This document shows, piece by piece, positions 27,179-36,783 of a stretch of 64,000 bases of DNA. Under the pieces are notes generated by a model. That model did not search any database. It was not told where the DNA came from and was given only the letters and a program-made list of their open reading frames with translations. The number at the start of each line of letters is the position of its first letter. Within the stretch, counting starts at the first letter, position 1. This DNA comes from CAZOWL01 sp964583605. GTDB taxonomy: Bacteria; Pseudomonadota; Gammaproteobacteria; Chromatiales; Chromatiaceae. A program made the translations under genes and the position numbers. The stretch spans positions 62,001-126,000 of the forward strand of contig CAZOWL010000001.1 of NCBI GenBank assembly GCA_964583605.1, in the 5' to 3' direction.

Positions 27179-28903
27179 TCAATTCCGCTTCAGCAGCTGA
27201 CGTAGCTCGCCGAGAGGTCGAGTGTTGATGACATCCTCGCGCTCAAGCCATCCCCGTCGCGCCTGCCAGACGCCGAAGCGCATCTGCTCAAGCCCCCCTT
27301 TGCTGTGTGCATCGGTGGAGATCGCGATCTTCAGGCCCATCTCCTTGGCCTGCCGGCATGCGGTATCCGTTAGATCCAGCCGGCGCGGCTGGGCGTTGAC
27401 CTCGAGGAAGCAGCCGCGCTCTAGGGCGGCCTCCATGATGCGCTCGATATCGATCGCGTAGGGCTCGCGCGTGCCGATGAGCCGTCCGCTCGGATGGGCG
27501 AAGATGTTGAACAGCGGATTATCCATCGCGCGAATCACCCGCTCGGTCTGCTTGCTCTCCGGCAGGTCGAGCTTATAGTGGATCGAGGCGACGCGCAGAT
27601 CCAGTTGGCTCAGGATCTCGTCCGGGAGATCGAGAGTGCCATCCTCGAGGATATCGACCTCGATCGACTTCAGGATCTGGATGCGCCCGCGGAGCTTCTC
27701 GTTTAGCCGATCGATCTGCTCAATCTGCTCGGCCAGGCGTTTCCGGTCCAAGCCATGGGCGACGCCGAGGTGCTTGGAGTGATCGGTGATCGCGAGGTAA
27801 TCAAGACCGAGCGCGGCGGCGGCGTCCGCCATGGCCTCGAGGCTGTCGTGACCATCGCTCGCCTTGGTGTGGGCATGCAGATCACCGCGGATATCCTCGA
27901 GCCGCACCAGCTTCGGCAGCGCCTGGTGCTCGGCGGCGGTGAGCTCACCGCGATCCTCGCGCAGCTCAGGCTCGATGAATGGCAGACCGACAGCCGCGTA
28001 GACCTCTTCCTCCGTGCGCCCGGCAATGGACTCCTCGCCGCGGAACACCCCGTACTCGCTGATCTTGAATCCGCGCTCGATGGCGCGGCGGCGCACGGCG
28101 ATGTTGTGCGCCTTCGAGCCGGTGAAGTAATGCAAGGCGGCCCCCCAGCTAGCCTGCGGCACGACTCGCAAGTCGACCTGCATGCCTGAGCGCAGCCGCA
28201 CCGTCGAGCGAGTCTCACCTTTGGAGACCACCTCGCGGACCTCCTCGTAGCGGACGAAACGCTCCATGACGGCCCGGCCATCGTCGCAGGCGGCGAGGAT
28301 GTCGAGATCCCCGACCGTCTCGCGGCGGCGGCGAAAACTCCCTGCGACGGTGAGGTCGATGACTCCCTCGCCATCGCGCAAATAGGCTGTCAACGGGCGC
28401 ACGATCTCCTCGGCCTCGATCAACGGTGTGCGCGCCTCGGCACCTTGCCACTGCCCGATGCGGGTCTTGATCTGCTGCTCGGTCTTCTTGCCGAAGCCCG
28501 AGAGGGTGTGCACCTTGCCGGCCTCCACGGCCTGTTGGAGATCGGCCAAGGAGTCGATACCGAGCTGCTCGTGCAGGGCCTTCACCCGCTTCGGGCCGAG
28601 CCCCCCCAGCTGCATGACCTCCCTCAGCGATGCCGGGACGCGCCGGCGCACCTCTTGGAGCTGAGGCAGCTCGCCGGTCTTGACGATAACGGCGATCTTC
28701 TCGGCGATGGCCTTCCCGATGCTGGGCAGCTCGGTAAGGTCGGCCCCATCCGCAACCAGCTCGGCGAGACTCTCGGACATACCCGGGATGACACGCGCCG
28801 CCTCCCGATAGGCTCGCACGCGGTAGGCATCGGCCCCTTCGATCTCCAACAGGTCCGCCATCTCGTCGAAGATGGCAGCGATCTCTCTATTGCGAATGGC
28901 CAT
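27179..28903 (-). CDS. polX: PolX-type DNA polymerase/3'-5' exonuclease
   Basis: This is a 574-residue bacterial PolX. Helix-hairpin-helix segments occupy about residues 1-140 (ELPSIGKAIAEKIA; QLGGLGPKRVKALHEQLG). The polymerase-beta-like nucleotidyltransferase follows (VAGSFRRRRETVGDLDIL, about 184). The C-terminal PHP phosphoesterase domain has GDLHAHTKASDGHDS (about 342), ITDHSKHLGVAHG, FAHPSGRLIG and STDAHSKGG metal-binding motifs. It is a gap-filling repair polymerase with exonuclease activity in characterised homologues. It lies 35 bp downstream of ligA on the same strand, so synthesis and ligation functions are probably co-expressed. Confidence 0.95.
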   Translation of the reverse strand: MAIRNREIAAIFDEMADLLEIEGADAYRVRAYREAARVIPGMSESLAELVADGADLTELPSIGKAIAEKIAVIVKTGELPQLQEVRRRVPASLREVMQLGGLGPKRVKALHEQLGIDSLADLQQAVEAGKVHTLSGFGKKTEQQIKTRIGQWQGAEARTPLIEAEEIVRPLTAYLRDGEGVIDLTVAGSFRRRRETVGDLDILAACDDGRAVMERFVRYEEVREVVSKGETRSTVRLRSGMQVDLRVVPQASWGAALHYFTGSKAHNIAVRRRAIERGFKISEYGVFRGEESIAGRTEEEVYAAVGLPFIEPELREDRGELTAAEHQALPKLVRLEDIRGDLHAHTKASDGHDSLEAMADAAAALGLDYLAITDHSKHLGVAHGLDRKRLAEQIEQIDRLNEKLRGRIQILKSIEVDILEDGTLDLPDEILSQLDLRVASIHYKLDLPESKQTERVIRAMDNPLFNIFAHPSGRLIGTREPYAIDIERIMEAALERGCFLEVNAQPRRLDLTDTACRQAKEMGLKIAISTDAHSKGGLEQMRFGVWQARRGWLEREDVINTRPLGELRQLLKRN

Positions 28904-28938
28904 GACGTTGGCGCGAGGCTCCGATTCTGCGGCAGTCG

Positions 28939-30990
28939 TCAGTCAGCGGCCTCCGAGAGCAATCTCTCGAAGGCCGCTTCATCCAGGGTCGCGACACCCT
29001 GGCGGCGGGCCTCATCGAGCTTGCCGCCAGGGTTCTCGCCGACGATCAGGTAATCGGTCGCGTTGCTGACGCTCGTCGTCACGCGGCCACCGAGGGCCTC
29101 GATCCGGGCGCTGGCCTCCTTGCGCGCAAGGCGCTCGAGGGTACCCGTGAGCACGAGCGTCTTGCCGCGCAGCGGCTGCGCCTGGCCCTCCCGCGGCACC
29201 GCCTGCACGGCGACGCCCGCATCGGCCAGCCGCTCGAGGACCTTGCGGTTCTTCGGCCCGGCGAAGAACTGCGTCACCGAGCCGGCGATCTCTGGTCCGA
29301 TGTCGGGGATGGCGTCGATCTGCGCCGCGTCGGCATCGACCACGGCCTCCAGCGTGCCAAGCTCGCGGGCGATCAGTCTGGCCGTACGCGTGCCCACGTG
29401 TCGGATCCCGAGGGCATAGAGGAAGCGGTCGAGGCGCGGCCGCTTGGCGCTCTGGATCGCCTTGAGGAGCCGGGCGGCCGAGCGAGTCGCAAAGCCCTCC
29501 AGACCCGCGAGCGATTCGGGGCTGAGGCCATAGAGGTCGGCCAGGTCATGCACGAGGTGCCGCTCGACGAGCTGCCGGGCCGTCTTCTCACCGAGCCCGT
29601 CGATATCCAAGGCGTCCCGCGAGGCGTAGTGAATGAGGTGTCCGATCAGCTGCGCGCTACAGGCAAGCCCCGCCGGACAGAGATGATACGCACCCTCACG
29701 CACGACCTGCGAGCCGCAGACCGGGCAGACGTCGGGCATCCTGAACGGCTCGGCACGCTGCCGGTCGCCTTCCGCGACGCGCTCTCGGACCTCGGGGATG
29801 ACGTCGCCAGCGCGAAAGATCCGCACCCGGTCACCAGGGCGGACGTCCTTGCGCGCCAGCTCGTCGGCGTTATGCAGCGTCGCACGGCTGACTGTGACGC
29901 CGCCGACATCCACCGGTCTGAGCAGGGCCACCGGCGTCAGGACGCCAGTGCGGCCCACCGAGACCGCGATCTCCTCGAGCGTCGTGACCTCCTCCCGAGG
30001 CGGGAACTTCCAAGCCAACGCCCAGCGTGGACTACGCTCGCGCACACCGAGGCGCTCGCGCAGATCGCGTCGATCGAGCTTGAGGACGATCCCATCGATC
30101 TCGAAGTCGAGGGTGTCGCGTTGCTCGGCGAGACGACTGCGATAAGGCCCGGCATCGGCGAGCGCACCCATCTCGTTGAGCGGACAGGTCTGAAGGCCCC
30201 AGTCGGCAAGCTGCCGCAAGCTATCCTCGTGGGTCTCGGGGAGATCTCTGTCACTAGCGAGGATCTCGTAGGCAAAGATATCCAACGGCCGTTCGGCGGC
30301 CTGGCGCGGGTCGAGCTGCCGCATCGTGCCCGCTGCGGCATTGCGCGGATTGGCGAACGGCTCCTCACCGCGCTCGATCCGACGCCGATTCAGCGCAAGG
30401 AAGCCACGCCGCGGCATGAACACCTCGCCGCGGATCGCGACGCGTCCATCCGGGCCAGCTTTCAGGTGCTGCGGCAGTGTGCGGATCATACGCATCGTAT
30501 GGGTGATGTCCTCGCCGACCTCCCCATTCCCCCGTGTCGCCCCATAGCTGAGCTGCCCGTTCTCGTAGAGCAGCTCCACCGAGAGTCCGTCGAGCTTGGG
30601 CTCGATCGACCAGCGCAGCTCGGACTCGCCGGTCTCGCGCTCGATGAAGCGGGCGAACGCCTCGACCTCAGACTCGTTCAATACTGCATTGAGACTCAGC
30701 ATCGGCGCAGTGTGGCGGACCTTGCTCAATTCGCCGACCGGCTCGGCACCTACCCTGCGGGTCGGGGAGTCGGCCGTGACCAGGTCGGGAAAGGCCTTCT
30801 CGAGCTGCTGGAGCCGCCGAAACAGCTTATCGTAGGTCGTATCGGAGATTTCCGGCGCATCCTTGACATAATAGAGGTAGTCGTGGCGAGCGATGTGCTC
30901 GCGCAGGGCGATGACCTCTTCCCGTGCCTTGTCCATCCCCATCCCTTCGACCGACTGGAAATCCGTGCTCGGGGTATGCTCGAAATCCAT
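28939..30990 (-). CDS. ligA: NAD-dependent DNA ligase LigA
   Basis: This is a 683-residue ligase. The adenylated lysine is in EPKLDGLSVELLY (about residue 125). The OB-fold is followed by a four-cysteine zinc finger (CPVCGS..CPAGLACSA). HhH repeats follow (DIDGLGEKTARQLV). A C-terminal BRCT domain (GKTLVLTGTLERLARKEA) ends the protein. The start at 30990 gives an N-terminus of about 18 residues ahead of the usual DKAREEVIALREHI; ATG codons at residues 17 and 19 are plausible alternatives. It probably leads a ligA-polX operon. Confidence 0.95.
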   Translation of the reverse strand: MDFEHTPSTDFQSVEGMGMDKAREEVIALREHIARHDYLYYVKDAPEISDTTYDKLFRRLQQLEKAFPDLVTADSPTRRVGAEPVGELSKVRHTAPMLSLNAVLNESEVEAFARFIERETGESELRWSIEPKLDGLSVELLYENGQLSYGATRGNGEVGEDITHTMRMIRTLPQHLKAGPDGRVAIRGEVFMPRRGFLALNRRRIERGEEPFANPRNAAAGTMRQLDPRQAAERPLDIFAYEILASDRDLPETHEDSLRQLADWGLQTCPLNEMGALADAGPYRSRLAEQRDTLDFEIDGIVLKLDRRDLRERLGVRERSPRWALAWKFPPREEVTTLEEIAVSVGRTGVLTPVALLRPVDVGGVTVSRATLHNADELARKDVRPGDRVRIFRAGDVIPEVRERVAEGDRQRAEPFRMPDVCPVCGSQVVREGAYHLCPAGLACSAQLIGHLIHYASRDALDIDGLGEKTARQLVERHLVHDLADLYGLSPESLAGLEGFATRSAARLLKAIQSAKRPRLDRFLYALGIRHVGTRTARLIARELGTLEAVVDADAAQIDAIPDIGPEIAGSVTQFFAGPKNRKVLERLADAGVAVQAVPREGQAQPLRGKTLVLTGTLERLARKEASARIEALGGRVTTSVSNATDYLIVGENPGGKLDEARRQGVATLDEAAFERLLSEAAD

Positions 30991-31462
30991 CGGCTATCTC
31001 CGGGTTTACGGCGATAGAGGCCCGACGTGCGGGCTCAGCGGCGTTGCAGCGGGGGGACACGCCACGCTTGTGCGGCAACGCAACTTCGAAGGCGCGGCCA
31101 CGCCCAGCTTTGGATGCCTTGCAGGCTCTACTCTTGTGGGGCTCCGCCCGAAAACAAGTGCAGCGATGGCGTCAACGCACACCGCTCCTCTTGCAGAGCG
31201 TCACAGGAATCGGTGAGTATTGATGCCCGACGCCTTAGCCTGTTCAGCGGGATTGGCTCGGCTGGAGGACGAGCCCGGGCTCGTGCGGTCCGCTGTGCAG
31301 ACCTCTCGCGATGGGTATGGCCGCAGGCAATGCTCCGCGCAGCATCCCCTACGCCTAACCTTCGCGGGAGTTTCGCGCGTCAAACGCGTCAAAGATGAGC
31401 TAAATCTAACAATAAGTCACGGACGATCCTTCATGCCAATCCGAGGATTTGGAGGAGACGAT
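30991..31462. other. Intergenic region without a recognisable gene
   Basis: This 472-bp gap lies between divergent ligA and the DUF2189 gene. Frames through it have no credible start site or familiar sequence. It must contain the promoters of both genes, but no convincing -35/-10 pair was identified. A good ribosome site, GGAGGAG, lies at 31451-31457. Confidence 0.6.
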
Positions 31463-32278
31463 ATGACCGACGCCGTCGCCGTCATCCGTCCGCGATGCGA
31501 TATCCCAACGATCTCGCGGATCACGCTCGATCACCCCTGGCAATGGCTGGCCAAAGGCTGGCAGGATCTGACCCGCGCGCCGCGCTTCAGCCTCGCCTAT
31601 GGGGCCGTTTTCGTCCTGGTCAGCTGGCTCTTGACCCTCGGGCTGCTCGCCGAGGGCCTGTTCTTCATCGTGCCGTCGCTGGCGGCGGGCTTCTTCCTCG
31701 TCGCCCCGTTGCTCGGCATTGGGCTTTATCAGATCAGCGAGACGCTCCGCCGAGGCGAGCGGGTACAGTTCTGTACCGCCCTGACGGCCTGGCGGCGCAA
31801 CTCCGTGCACCTGTGGGCAATGGCCTTCGTCCTGGTACTGATTCTCCTCGCCTGGATGTTGGCGGCCCTGATCGTCTTCGCGTTGCTCTACGACCGCCCG
31901 ATCCCGACCTGGGAGAACTTCGTCGGCGATGTCTTCCTGTCCGGTCATAGTCCGCTGTTTCTAGTCACCGGGACGCTGGTCGGCGCCGCAATCGCAGCGT
32001 TCACCTTCTCTATTAGCGCCATCACTGTGCCGATGCTGATGGACCGGCGGGGCGATGTGGTCACGGCGATGCAGACGAGCATGGCGGCGGTTCGGGAGAA
32101 CTGGGCGGCCATGTCGCTTTGGGCCGCGTTGATCGTGATGTGCGTCGGCTTCGGGATCATGACCTATTACATCGGCCTGCTGGTCTTGATGCCCCTGGTA
32201 GGGCATGGCACCTGGCATGCTTATCGCGACCTCGTAGGCGTGCAGGATGCCAGAAGGGAGGCCGGCAGGCTGTCCTGA
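31463..32278 (+). CDS. DUF2189 integral membrane protein
   Basis: This is a 271-residue inner-membrane protein with about six membrane helices and the DUF2189 pattern: an N-terminal cytosolic part (PRCDIPTISRITLDHPWQWL), then WLAKGWQDLTRAPRFSLAYG before the first helix. The C-terminal GHGTWHAYRDLVG block is also typical. The function is unknown; some relatives are annotated near cytochrome oxidase genes, but none is present here. I chose ATG 31463 because of the GGAGGAG 6 bp upstream; in-frame starts upstream would add a poorly conserved leader. Confidence 0.8.
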   Translation: MTDAVAVIRPRCDIPTISRITLDHPWQWLAKGWQDLTRAPRFSLAYGAVFVLVSWLLTLGLLAEGLFFIVPSLAAGFFLVAPLLGIGLYQISETLRRGERVQFCTALTAWRRNSVHLWAMAFVLVLILLAWMLAALIVFALLYDRPIPTWENFVGDVFLSGHSPLFLVTGTLVGAAIAAFTFSISAITVPMLMDRRGDVVTAMQTSMAAVRENWAAMSLWAALIVMCVGFGIMTYYIGLLVLMPLVGHGTWHAYRDLVGVQDARREAGRLS

Positions 32279-32338
32279 GTCGCGCGACGCACCAGCTGTT
32301 TGCCCGACGCTGGCGCAAGGCCAGGCCAGGTGCTTACC

Positions 32339-32458
32339 ATGAAATTCGCGAAGCACGTTCGCTCCCTCGCCCTCTGGGAGAGGGTTGGGGTGAGGGAACG
32401 ATCAGGGGCGAGGCGACGTTTCATCGTCCGGGGTGGGTCGGCTCGCCCCATGATCGTT
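32339..32458 (+). repeat. 120-bp interspersed repeat, copy E
   Basis: This full 120-bp copy is nearly identical to copies B and F. It lies between the DUF2189 gene and the manC promoter, ending 57 bp before the -35 box. Confidence 0.85.
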
Positions 32459-32514
32459 AGCCGCGCCTCTCGATGACAGGGAGTCAAAGGCCGACCAGGG
32501 GTGAGGAAACAAAT

Positions 32515-32543
32515 TTGACGCCCCCTGCCCGGATTGCTCTAAT
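32515..32543 (+). promoter_or_regulatory. Sigma-70 promoter of manC
   Basis: TTGACG (32515-32520), a 17-bp spacer and TCTAAT (32538-32543) form a good sigma-70 promoter. Transcription would start near 32550, giving a leader of only about 24 nt before the manC ATG. Confidence 0.6.
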
Positions 32544-32573
32544 CCTGGCACCGCCCGATCAGGACCTTGTGCT

Positions 32574-34061
32574 ATGCCTCTGCAGCCCGTCATCCTCTCC
32601 GGTGGCTCCGGGACCCGGCTCTGGCCCCTGTCCCGAGAGGCCTATCCGAAGCAGTTCCTGCCCCTGACAGGCAAGGATACGATGCTTCAGGACACGATCA
32701 GGCGGCTCGACGGCGTCGCCATCGAGCATCCGGAAGCCGAGATCGATCTGCTCGAGCCGCTAGTCGTCTGTAACGAGGCGCACCGCTTTCTCGTTGCCGA
32801 GCAGTTCCGGCTCGTGCGCCGCCGTCCGGCGGCTATCCTGCTCGAGCCGAAAGGTCGCAATACCGCTCCTGCCCTGACACTCGCGGCGCTCGCTGCCTCC
32901 AGCGCCGAGCGCGATCCGGTGCTGTTGGCGATGCCCGCCGATCACACGATCCGGCATGAGTCCGCGTTCCGGGCCCGAGTAGCGGACGGGTACCGGCTGG
33001 CGGTGGACGGCGCCGTAGTGACCTTTGGCATCGTCCCAAGCAAGCCAGAGACCGGCTACGGATATATCCGCCTCGGTGCCCCACACACGCAGGACGAGGT
33101 TCGCGGGCCTGCCAACCGCTTGGAGGCCTTCATCGAGAAGCCGGATGAAGAGACGGCTCAGCGCTACCTGACTGCGGGCGAGTATCTCTGGAACAGTGGG
33201 ATCTTCATGCTCAAGGCCTCTATCTGGCTCAGCCTGATCGCACGGTATCGTCCTGAGATCGCCGATGTCGCGACCACGGCCTACAGCCTGGCCGAGCGCG
33301 ACGGGGAGTTCGTCCGGATCTCGGCGCAGGGCTTTGCGAGCTGTCCGAGCGACTCGATCGACTATGCGGTCATGGAGTCCCTGGCCACCGACGTCGCCGC
33401 CGACACCCCCCCAGCGCTGGTGCTGCCGTTGGACGTCGGCTGGTCGGATGTCGGCGCCTGGTCCACGCTGTGGGAGGTGAGCGAGCAGGATACCTCCGGC
33501 AATGTCCTCGAGGGCGACGCCTTCGTCCATGACGCACGCAACAACCTGCTCATTGCCCGGCACAGGATGCTGGCAGTCGTGGGCGTCGAGGATCTGATCG
33601 TCGTCGAGACGCCGGACGCGGTGCTCGTCGCACACAAGGACCGGGCGCAGGACGTCAAGACGGTCACTCAGTTCCTCCAGCAGGAGGAGCGCGCCGAGTA
33701 TCGACATCACCAGCGCGTGCACCGCCCTTGGGGTGTCTTTGAGGCGATCGGCAGTGGCGATCGGTACCAGGTGAAGCGCCTGATCGTCAAGCCCGGCGAG
33801 TCCTTATCCCTGCAGATGCATCACCATCGTGCCGAGCACTGGATCGTGGTATCCGGCACGGCGCGCGTGACCTGCAACGATGAGACCTACCTGATCACGG
33901 AAAACCAGTCGACCTATATCCCGGTTGGCGCCCAGCACCGGTTGGAAAATCCGGGCATCATCCCCTTGGAGATCATCGAGGTGCAATCCGGGAGCTATCT
34001 CGGTGAGGACGATATCACGCGCTTTGATGACGTCTACAATCGCTCGGCTTCCGAGATTTGA
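32574..34061 (+). CDS. manC: Mannose-1-phosphate guanylyltransferase / mannose-6-phosphate isomerase
   Basis: This is a 495-residue bifunctional enzyme of the ManC/AlgA type. The N-terminal nucleotidyltransferase has SGGSGTRLWPLSREAYPKQF and the sugar-binding FIEKPDEETAQ. The C-terminal cupin isomerase carries HRPWGVFEAI and QMHHHRAEHWIVVSGTA with metal-binding histidines. It supplies GDP-mannose for polysaccharide or LPS sugars. It starts at ATG 32574 behind a good promoter. The phosphomannomutase-like gene at 22.6-24.1 kb could supply mannose-1-phosphate. Confidence 0.93.
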   Translation: MPLQPVILSGGSGTRLWPLSREAYPKQFLPLTGKDTMLQDTIRRLDGVAIEHPEAEIDLLEPLVVCNEAHRFLVAEQFRLVRRRPAAILLEPKGRNTAPALTLAALAASSAERDPVLLAMPADHTIRHESAFRARVADGYRLAVDGAVVTFGIVPSKPETGYGYIRLGAPHTQDEVRGPANRLEAFIEKPDEETAQRYLTAGEYLWNSGIFMLKASIWLSLIARYRPEIADVATTAYSLAERDGEFVRISAQGFASCPSDSIDYAVMESLATDVAADTPPALVLPLDVGWSDVGAWSTLWEVSEQDTSGNVLEGDAFVHDARNNLLIARHRMLAVVGVEDLIVVETPDAVLVAHKDRAQDVKTVTQFLQQEERAEYRHHQRVHRPWGVFEAIGSGDRYQVKRLIVKPGESLSLQMHHHRAEHWIVVSGTARVTCNDETYLITENQSTYIPVGAQHRLENPGIIPLEIIEVQSGSYLGEDDITRFDDVYNRSASEI

Positions 34062-34193
34062 CCGGGTGTGACGGCATGCTGTCCGATTCCCACTCGCCTT
34101 ACCTGAACGTGACGCAACGGTCTCGTTACCCGGTATGCGGGCCAACGGCATCCAGGTCATACGTCCATTCGATGTTTCGAGCGATCGGAAGTT

Positions 34194-35285
34194 ATGGGAT
34201 TCAAATGCGGAATTGTCGGCCTGCCAAACGTAGGCAAATCGACGCTGTTTAACGCCCTGACCCAGGCGAGCATTGCGGCGGAGAATTATCCCTTCTGCAC
34301 CATCGACCCCAACGTCGGTGTGGTGCCGCTGCCCGATCCACGTCTCGATCGGATTGCCGCCATCGTGCAGCCGGCGAAGATTGTCCCAACAACGATGCAG
34401 TTCGTCGATATCGCCGGATTGGTCGCGGGGGCGTCTCAGGGAGAGGGCCTTGGCAATCAATTCCTCGCGAATATCCGCGAGACCGACGCGATCGCACATG
34501 TCGTGCGCTGCTTCGAGAATGACGACGTCGTCCATGTCGCAGGGCAGGTGAATCCGCGAGCCGACATCGATGTGATCAACCTGGAGCTCGCTCTGGCCGA
34601 TCTGGACACGGTCGAGAAGGCCCTGGATCGCGCAACACGTTCTGCGAAGGTCGGCGACAAGCAGGCCGTAGGCCGGCGGGAACTGCTAGAACGCGTTCGT
34701 GAGCAGCTCGATGGCGGGACGCCGGTGCGCGCGATGGCGCTGCAAGACGAAGAGCGCGAATCCTTGCGCGATCTTTTCCTGCTGACCGCTAAGCCCACAA
34801 TGTACATTGCCAACATCGCCGAAGAGGGGCTCGAGGACAACCCACTGCTCGCGAGCGTCCATTCCCTGGCTGGGCAGGAGGGTGCGGAGGTCGTGCCGAT
34901 CTGCGCCGCGATCGAGGCCGAGATTGCCGCGCTGGATGAGTCGGAGCGGGGCGAGTTCCTCGCCGATCTCGGACTCGACGAGCCCGGCCTGAATCGCGTC
35001 GTGCGTGCAGGCTACCGCCTTCTCGGACTCGAGACCTTCTTTACAGCCGGACCGAAGGAGGTCCGCGCCTGGACCATTCCGGTCGATACGAAAGCCCCGC
35101 GCGCGGCAGGCGTCATTCACAGTGACTTCGAACGCGGGTTCATCCGCGCCGAGGTCATCGCGTATGAGGACTTCGTCGCCTGCCGCGGCGAGCAGGGGGC
35201 GCGCGAGGCGGGGAGGCTACGCGTCGAAGGCAAGGACTATGTGATCCGCGATGGCGATGTGGTCCACTTCCGCTTCAATGTCTGA
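34194..35285 (+). CDS. ychF: Redox-regulated ATPase/GTPase YchF (Obg family)
   Basis: This is a 363-residue P-loop protein. G1 is GLPNVGKSTLFNALTQA, switch I NYPFCTIDPNVG, G3 DIAGLVAGASQGEG, and G4 is the NIAEE form typical of ATP-preferring YchF. The C-terminal TGS domain contains APRAAGVIHSDFERGFIRAE. It binds ribosomes and is involved in stress responses in model organisms. GGAAG precedes ATG 34194. Its end overlaps the convergent HPF-like gene by 11 bp. Confidence 0.95.
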   Translation: MGFKCGIVGLPNVGKSTLFNALTQASIAAENYPFCTIDPNVGVVPLPDPRLDRIAAIVQPAKIVPTTMQFVDIAGLVAGASQGEGLGNQFLANIRETDAIAHVVRCFENDDVVHVAGQVNPRADIDVINLELALADLDTVEKALDRATRSAKVGDKQAVGRRELLERVREQLDGGTPVRAMALQDEERESLRDLFLLTAKPTMYIANIAEEGLEDNPLLASVHSLAGQEGAEVVPICAAIEAEIAALDESERGEFLADLGLDEPGLNRVVRAGYRLLGLETFFTAGPKEVRAWTIPVDTKAPRAAGVIHSDFERGFIRAEVIAYEDFVACRGEQGAREAGRLRVEGKDYVIRDGDVVHFRFNV

Positions 35286-35631
35286 TGCCGGCCGCGTGCA
35301 GAGTGACCGGCGACTCCTCTGACGGCTTACCCAGAATCGGCCTTACGAGCTGCCTCAGCTTGATCTTAACAGCGGCAAAGGCGGCGGATACGGCCTCTGC
35401 GGCCTCTTTCTTGGCCTCCCGCACGACGACCTGGCGACGGCCTGGCAGATCGATGCGCAGCTCGCAGCGTACGCGATGTCCCCGCACGGGATCGAACTCC
35501 TCGAGGATGCGGGCCTCAGTTTTCATGTCTCGGCCGGGGAAGCGAGCGGCCAGTCTCTTGGCTTGAATCTCGATGATGGAACGGATGCTGGCGTCCAAGG
35601 CCAGCATGTCGCCGCTGATACGAATCGACAT
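35275..35631 (-). CDS. HPF/RaiA-like ribosome-associated protein
   Basis: This is a 118-residue basic protein with the short HPF/RaiA-like layout: SIRISGDMLALDASIRSII at the N-terminus, a central beta strand pair, then REAKKEAAEAVSAAFAAVKI as the second helix. Members of the family bind the ribosome and promote hibernation. The match is by pattern only and the protein is diverged. It is convergent with ychF, another ribosome-associated factor, and the two overlap by 11 bp at their 3' ends. Confidence 0.65.
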   Translation of the reverse strand: MSIRISGDMLALDASIRSIIEIQAKRLAARFPGRDMKTEARILEEFDPVRGHRVRCELRIDLPGRRQVVVREAKKEAAEAVSAAFAAVKIKLRQLVRPILGKPSEESPVTLHAAGIRH

Positions 35632-36783
35632 CTACTACCTCAGTGGATTGCCAGCGCTGCGCTCAAGTGGGCACGTGTGCCACGCAAGGAAAGGCGGAAC
35701 TGGCGGACGGGGGGTCTGGGGCGCTGTTCGGAGGCTAGCGGGCGGCTTAACACTTCTCGCTCTTAGCGCATCTAGGTCCTACTGCTCCAGATCATGTGGT
35801 TGGCTCCTGCGAAAACAATGCTGGTGGCAACGACTTGTCAGCGCGCTGCAGATGCAAGGCGACCAGTGCGCTAACGGGTACACGGTGACCGTTGCGGCTG
35901 ACTCGCTGAGCGCGCAATCAGTCGCGCCCGACTCTTCCCGCGGCTCGCTGAAGGAGAGGCCAGACGGTATCTCTGCAGGCCGCGTTGTGTTGCGCTGTCG
36001 CAGCGTCGAGCCCGGGCAATCGGGCTGCAAAAACCCCATAAGCTCGGACTTGCGACGACCGCCAAACTGTGGTCCATTTCTTCCTACTAAGCCCCTCGGA
36101 AAATATTTCCGAGGGCCATGGGGATCAGCGCTGCGCCGAATCATGAAACGCGGCGCTCGCCCTTCTAGCCGCTTTCCCGGCCCTCTCCCGGACGGCGAGC
36201 AGACTGCGTAGCAAGGCTGCGCGTGGCTTTCTTCATAACGAGCTTGACGAGATGACAAGACATGATCACGGTTTGTTGTTATCCCCGCAGGCTGTCGAGC
36301 GATTCCTCCTCGACTCGGCTCGCTATCTAGGGCTCGGCGCCGAGGGCTCGCACCGACATTCGAAGCGGTTGCGCCCACCCGTCATGCTAGCGGCTGACTC
36401 GCCCATCCGCACACGCCACGCCAGTGCGGCACAATCGGGGCTGACCCGTTAAAATGGGTTCGGCGTCGGCTGCGCGATAACGCTCACTCATCGGCAGGAG
36501 CGCCTGCGTGCGACCGGAGGAGGTGGCTGTCAACGTTATCCGACTCTTGCCAAATAATCAATCACTCGAAGTCGTCAATCGCTCACTGTTTGGACGATTG
36601 ATCGCCGCGCCATTGCGAGCCAATCGGGTGCGACTATAGTCCATCGATCCCGGCGGGACACTTGCGGGAGCGATCGCAATCATACGTCGGCGTGTCCCGA
36701 TACTGCCCAACCAAGCATCTTGTTCTAGATGCCCGGGACATCATGTCGATTTCAGCACAGTTTCATGACTTGACGGGTCTCAT
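35632..36783. other. About 1.15 kb without a convincing gene
   Basis: Reading frames exist on both strands (35779-36378 minus is the longest with an ATG), but their predicted sequences have no recognisable domain, poor composition and no ribosome sites. The segment is less GC-rich in its second half. It contains a perfect hairpin at 36093-36115 and a smaller one near 36012-36029 (AGCCCG..CGGGCT). It may be decayed DNA or contain an unrecognised RNA. Confidence 0.6.
36093..36115. repeat. Perfect hairpin in the gene-free region
   Basis: CCCTCGGAAA and TTTCCGAGGG form a 10-bp perfect stem with a 3-nt ATA loop. It could end a transcript or be part of a small RNA. No T-run follows on either strand. 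Confidence 0.6.

Noticed and set aside
35779..36378. A 199-codon minus-strand frame in the gene-free region
   Set aside because: It has no ribosome site or recognisable domain, and an Arg/Ser/Pro-rich composition typical of non-coding high-GC DNA.
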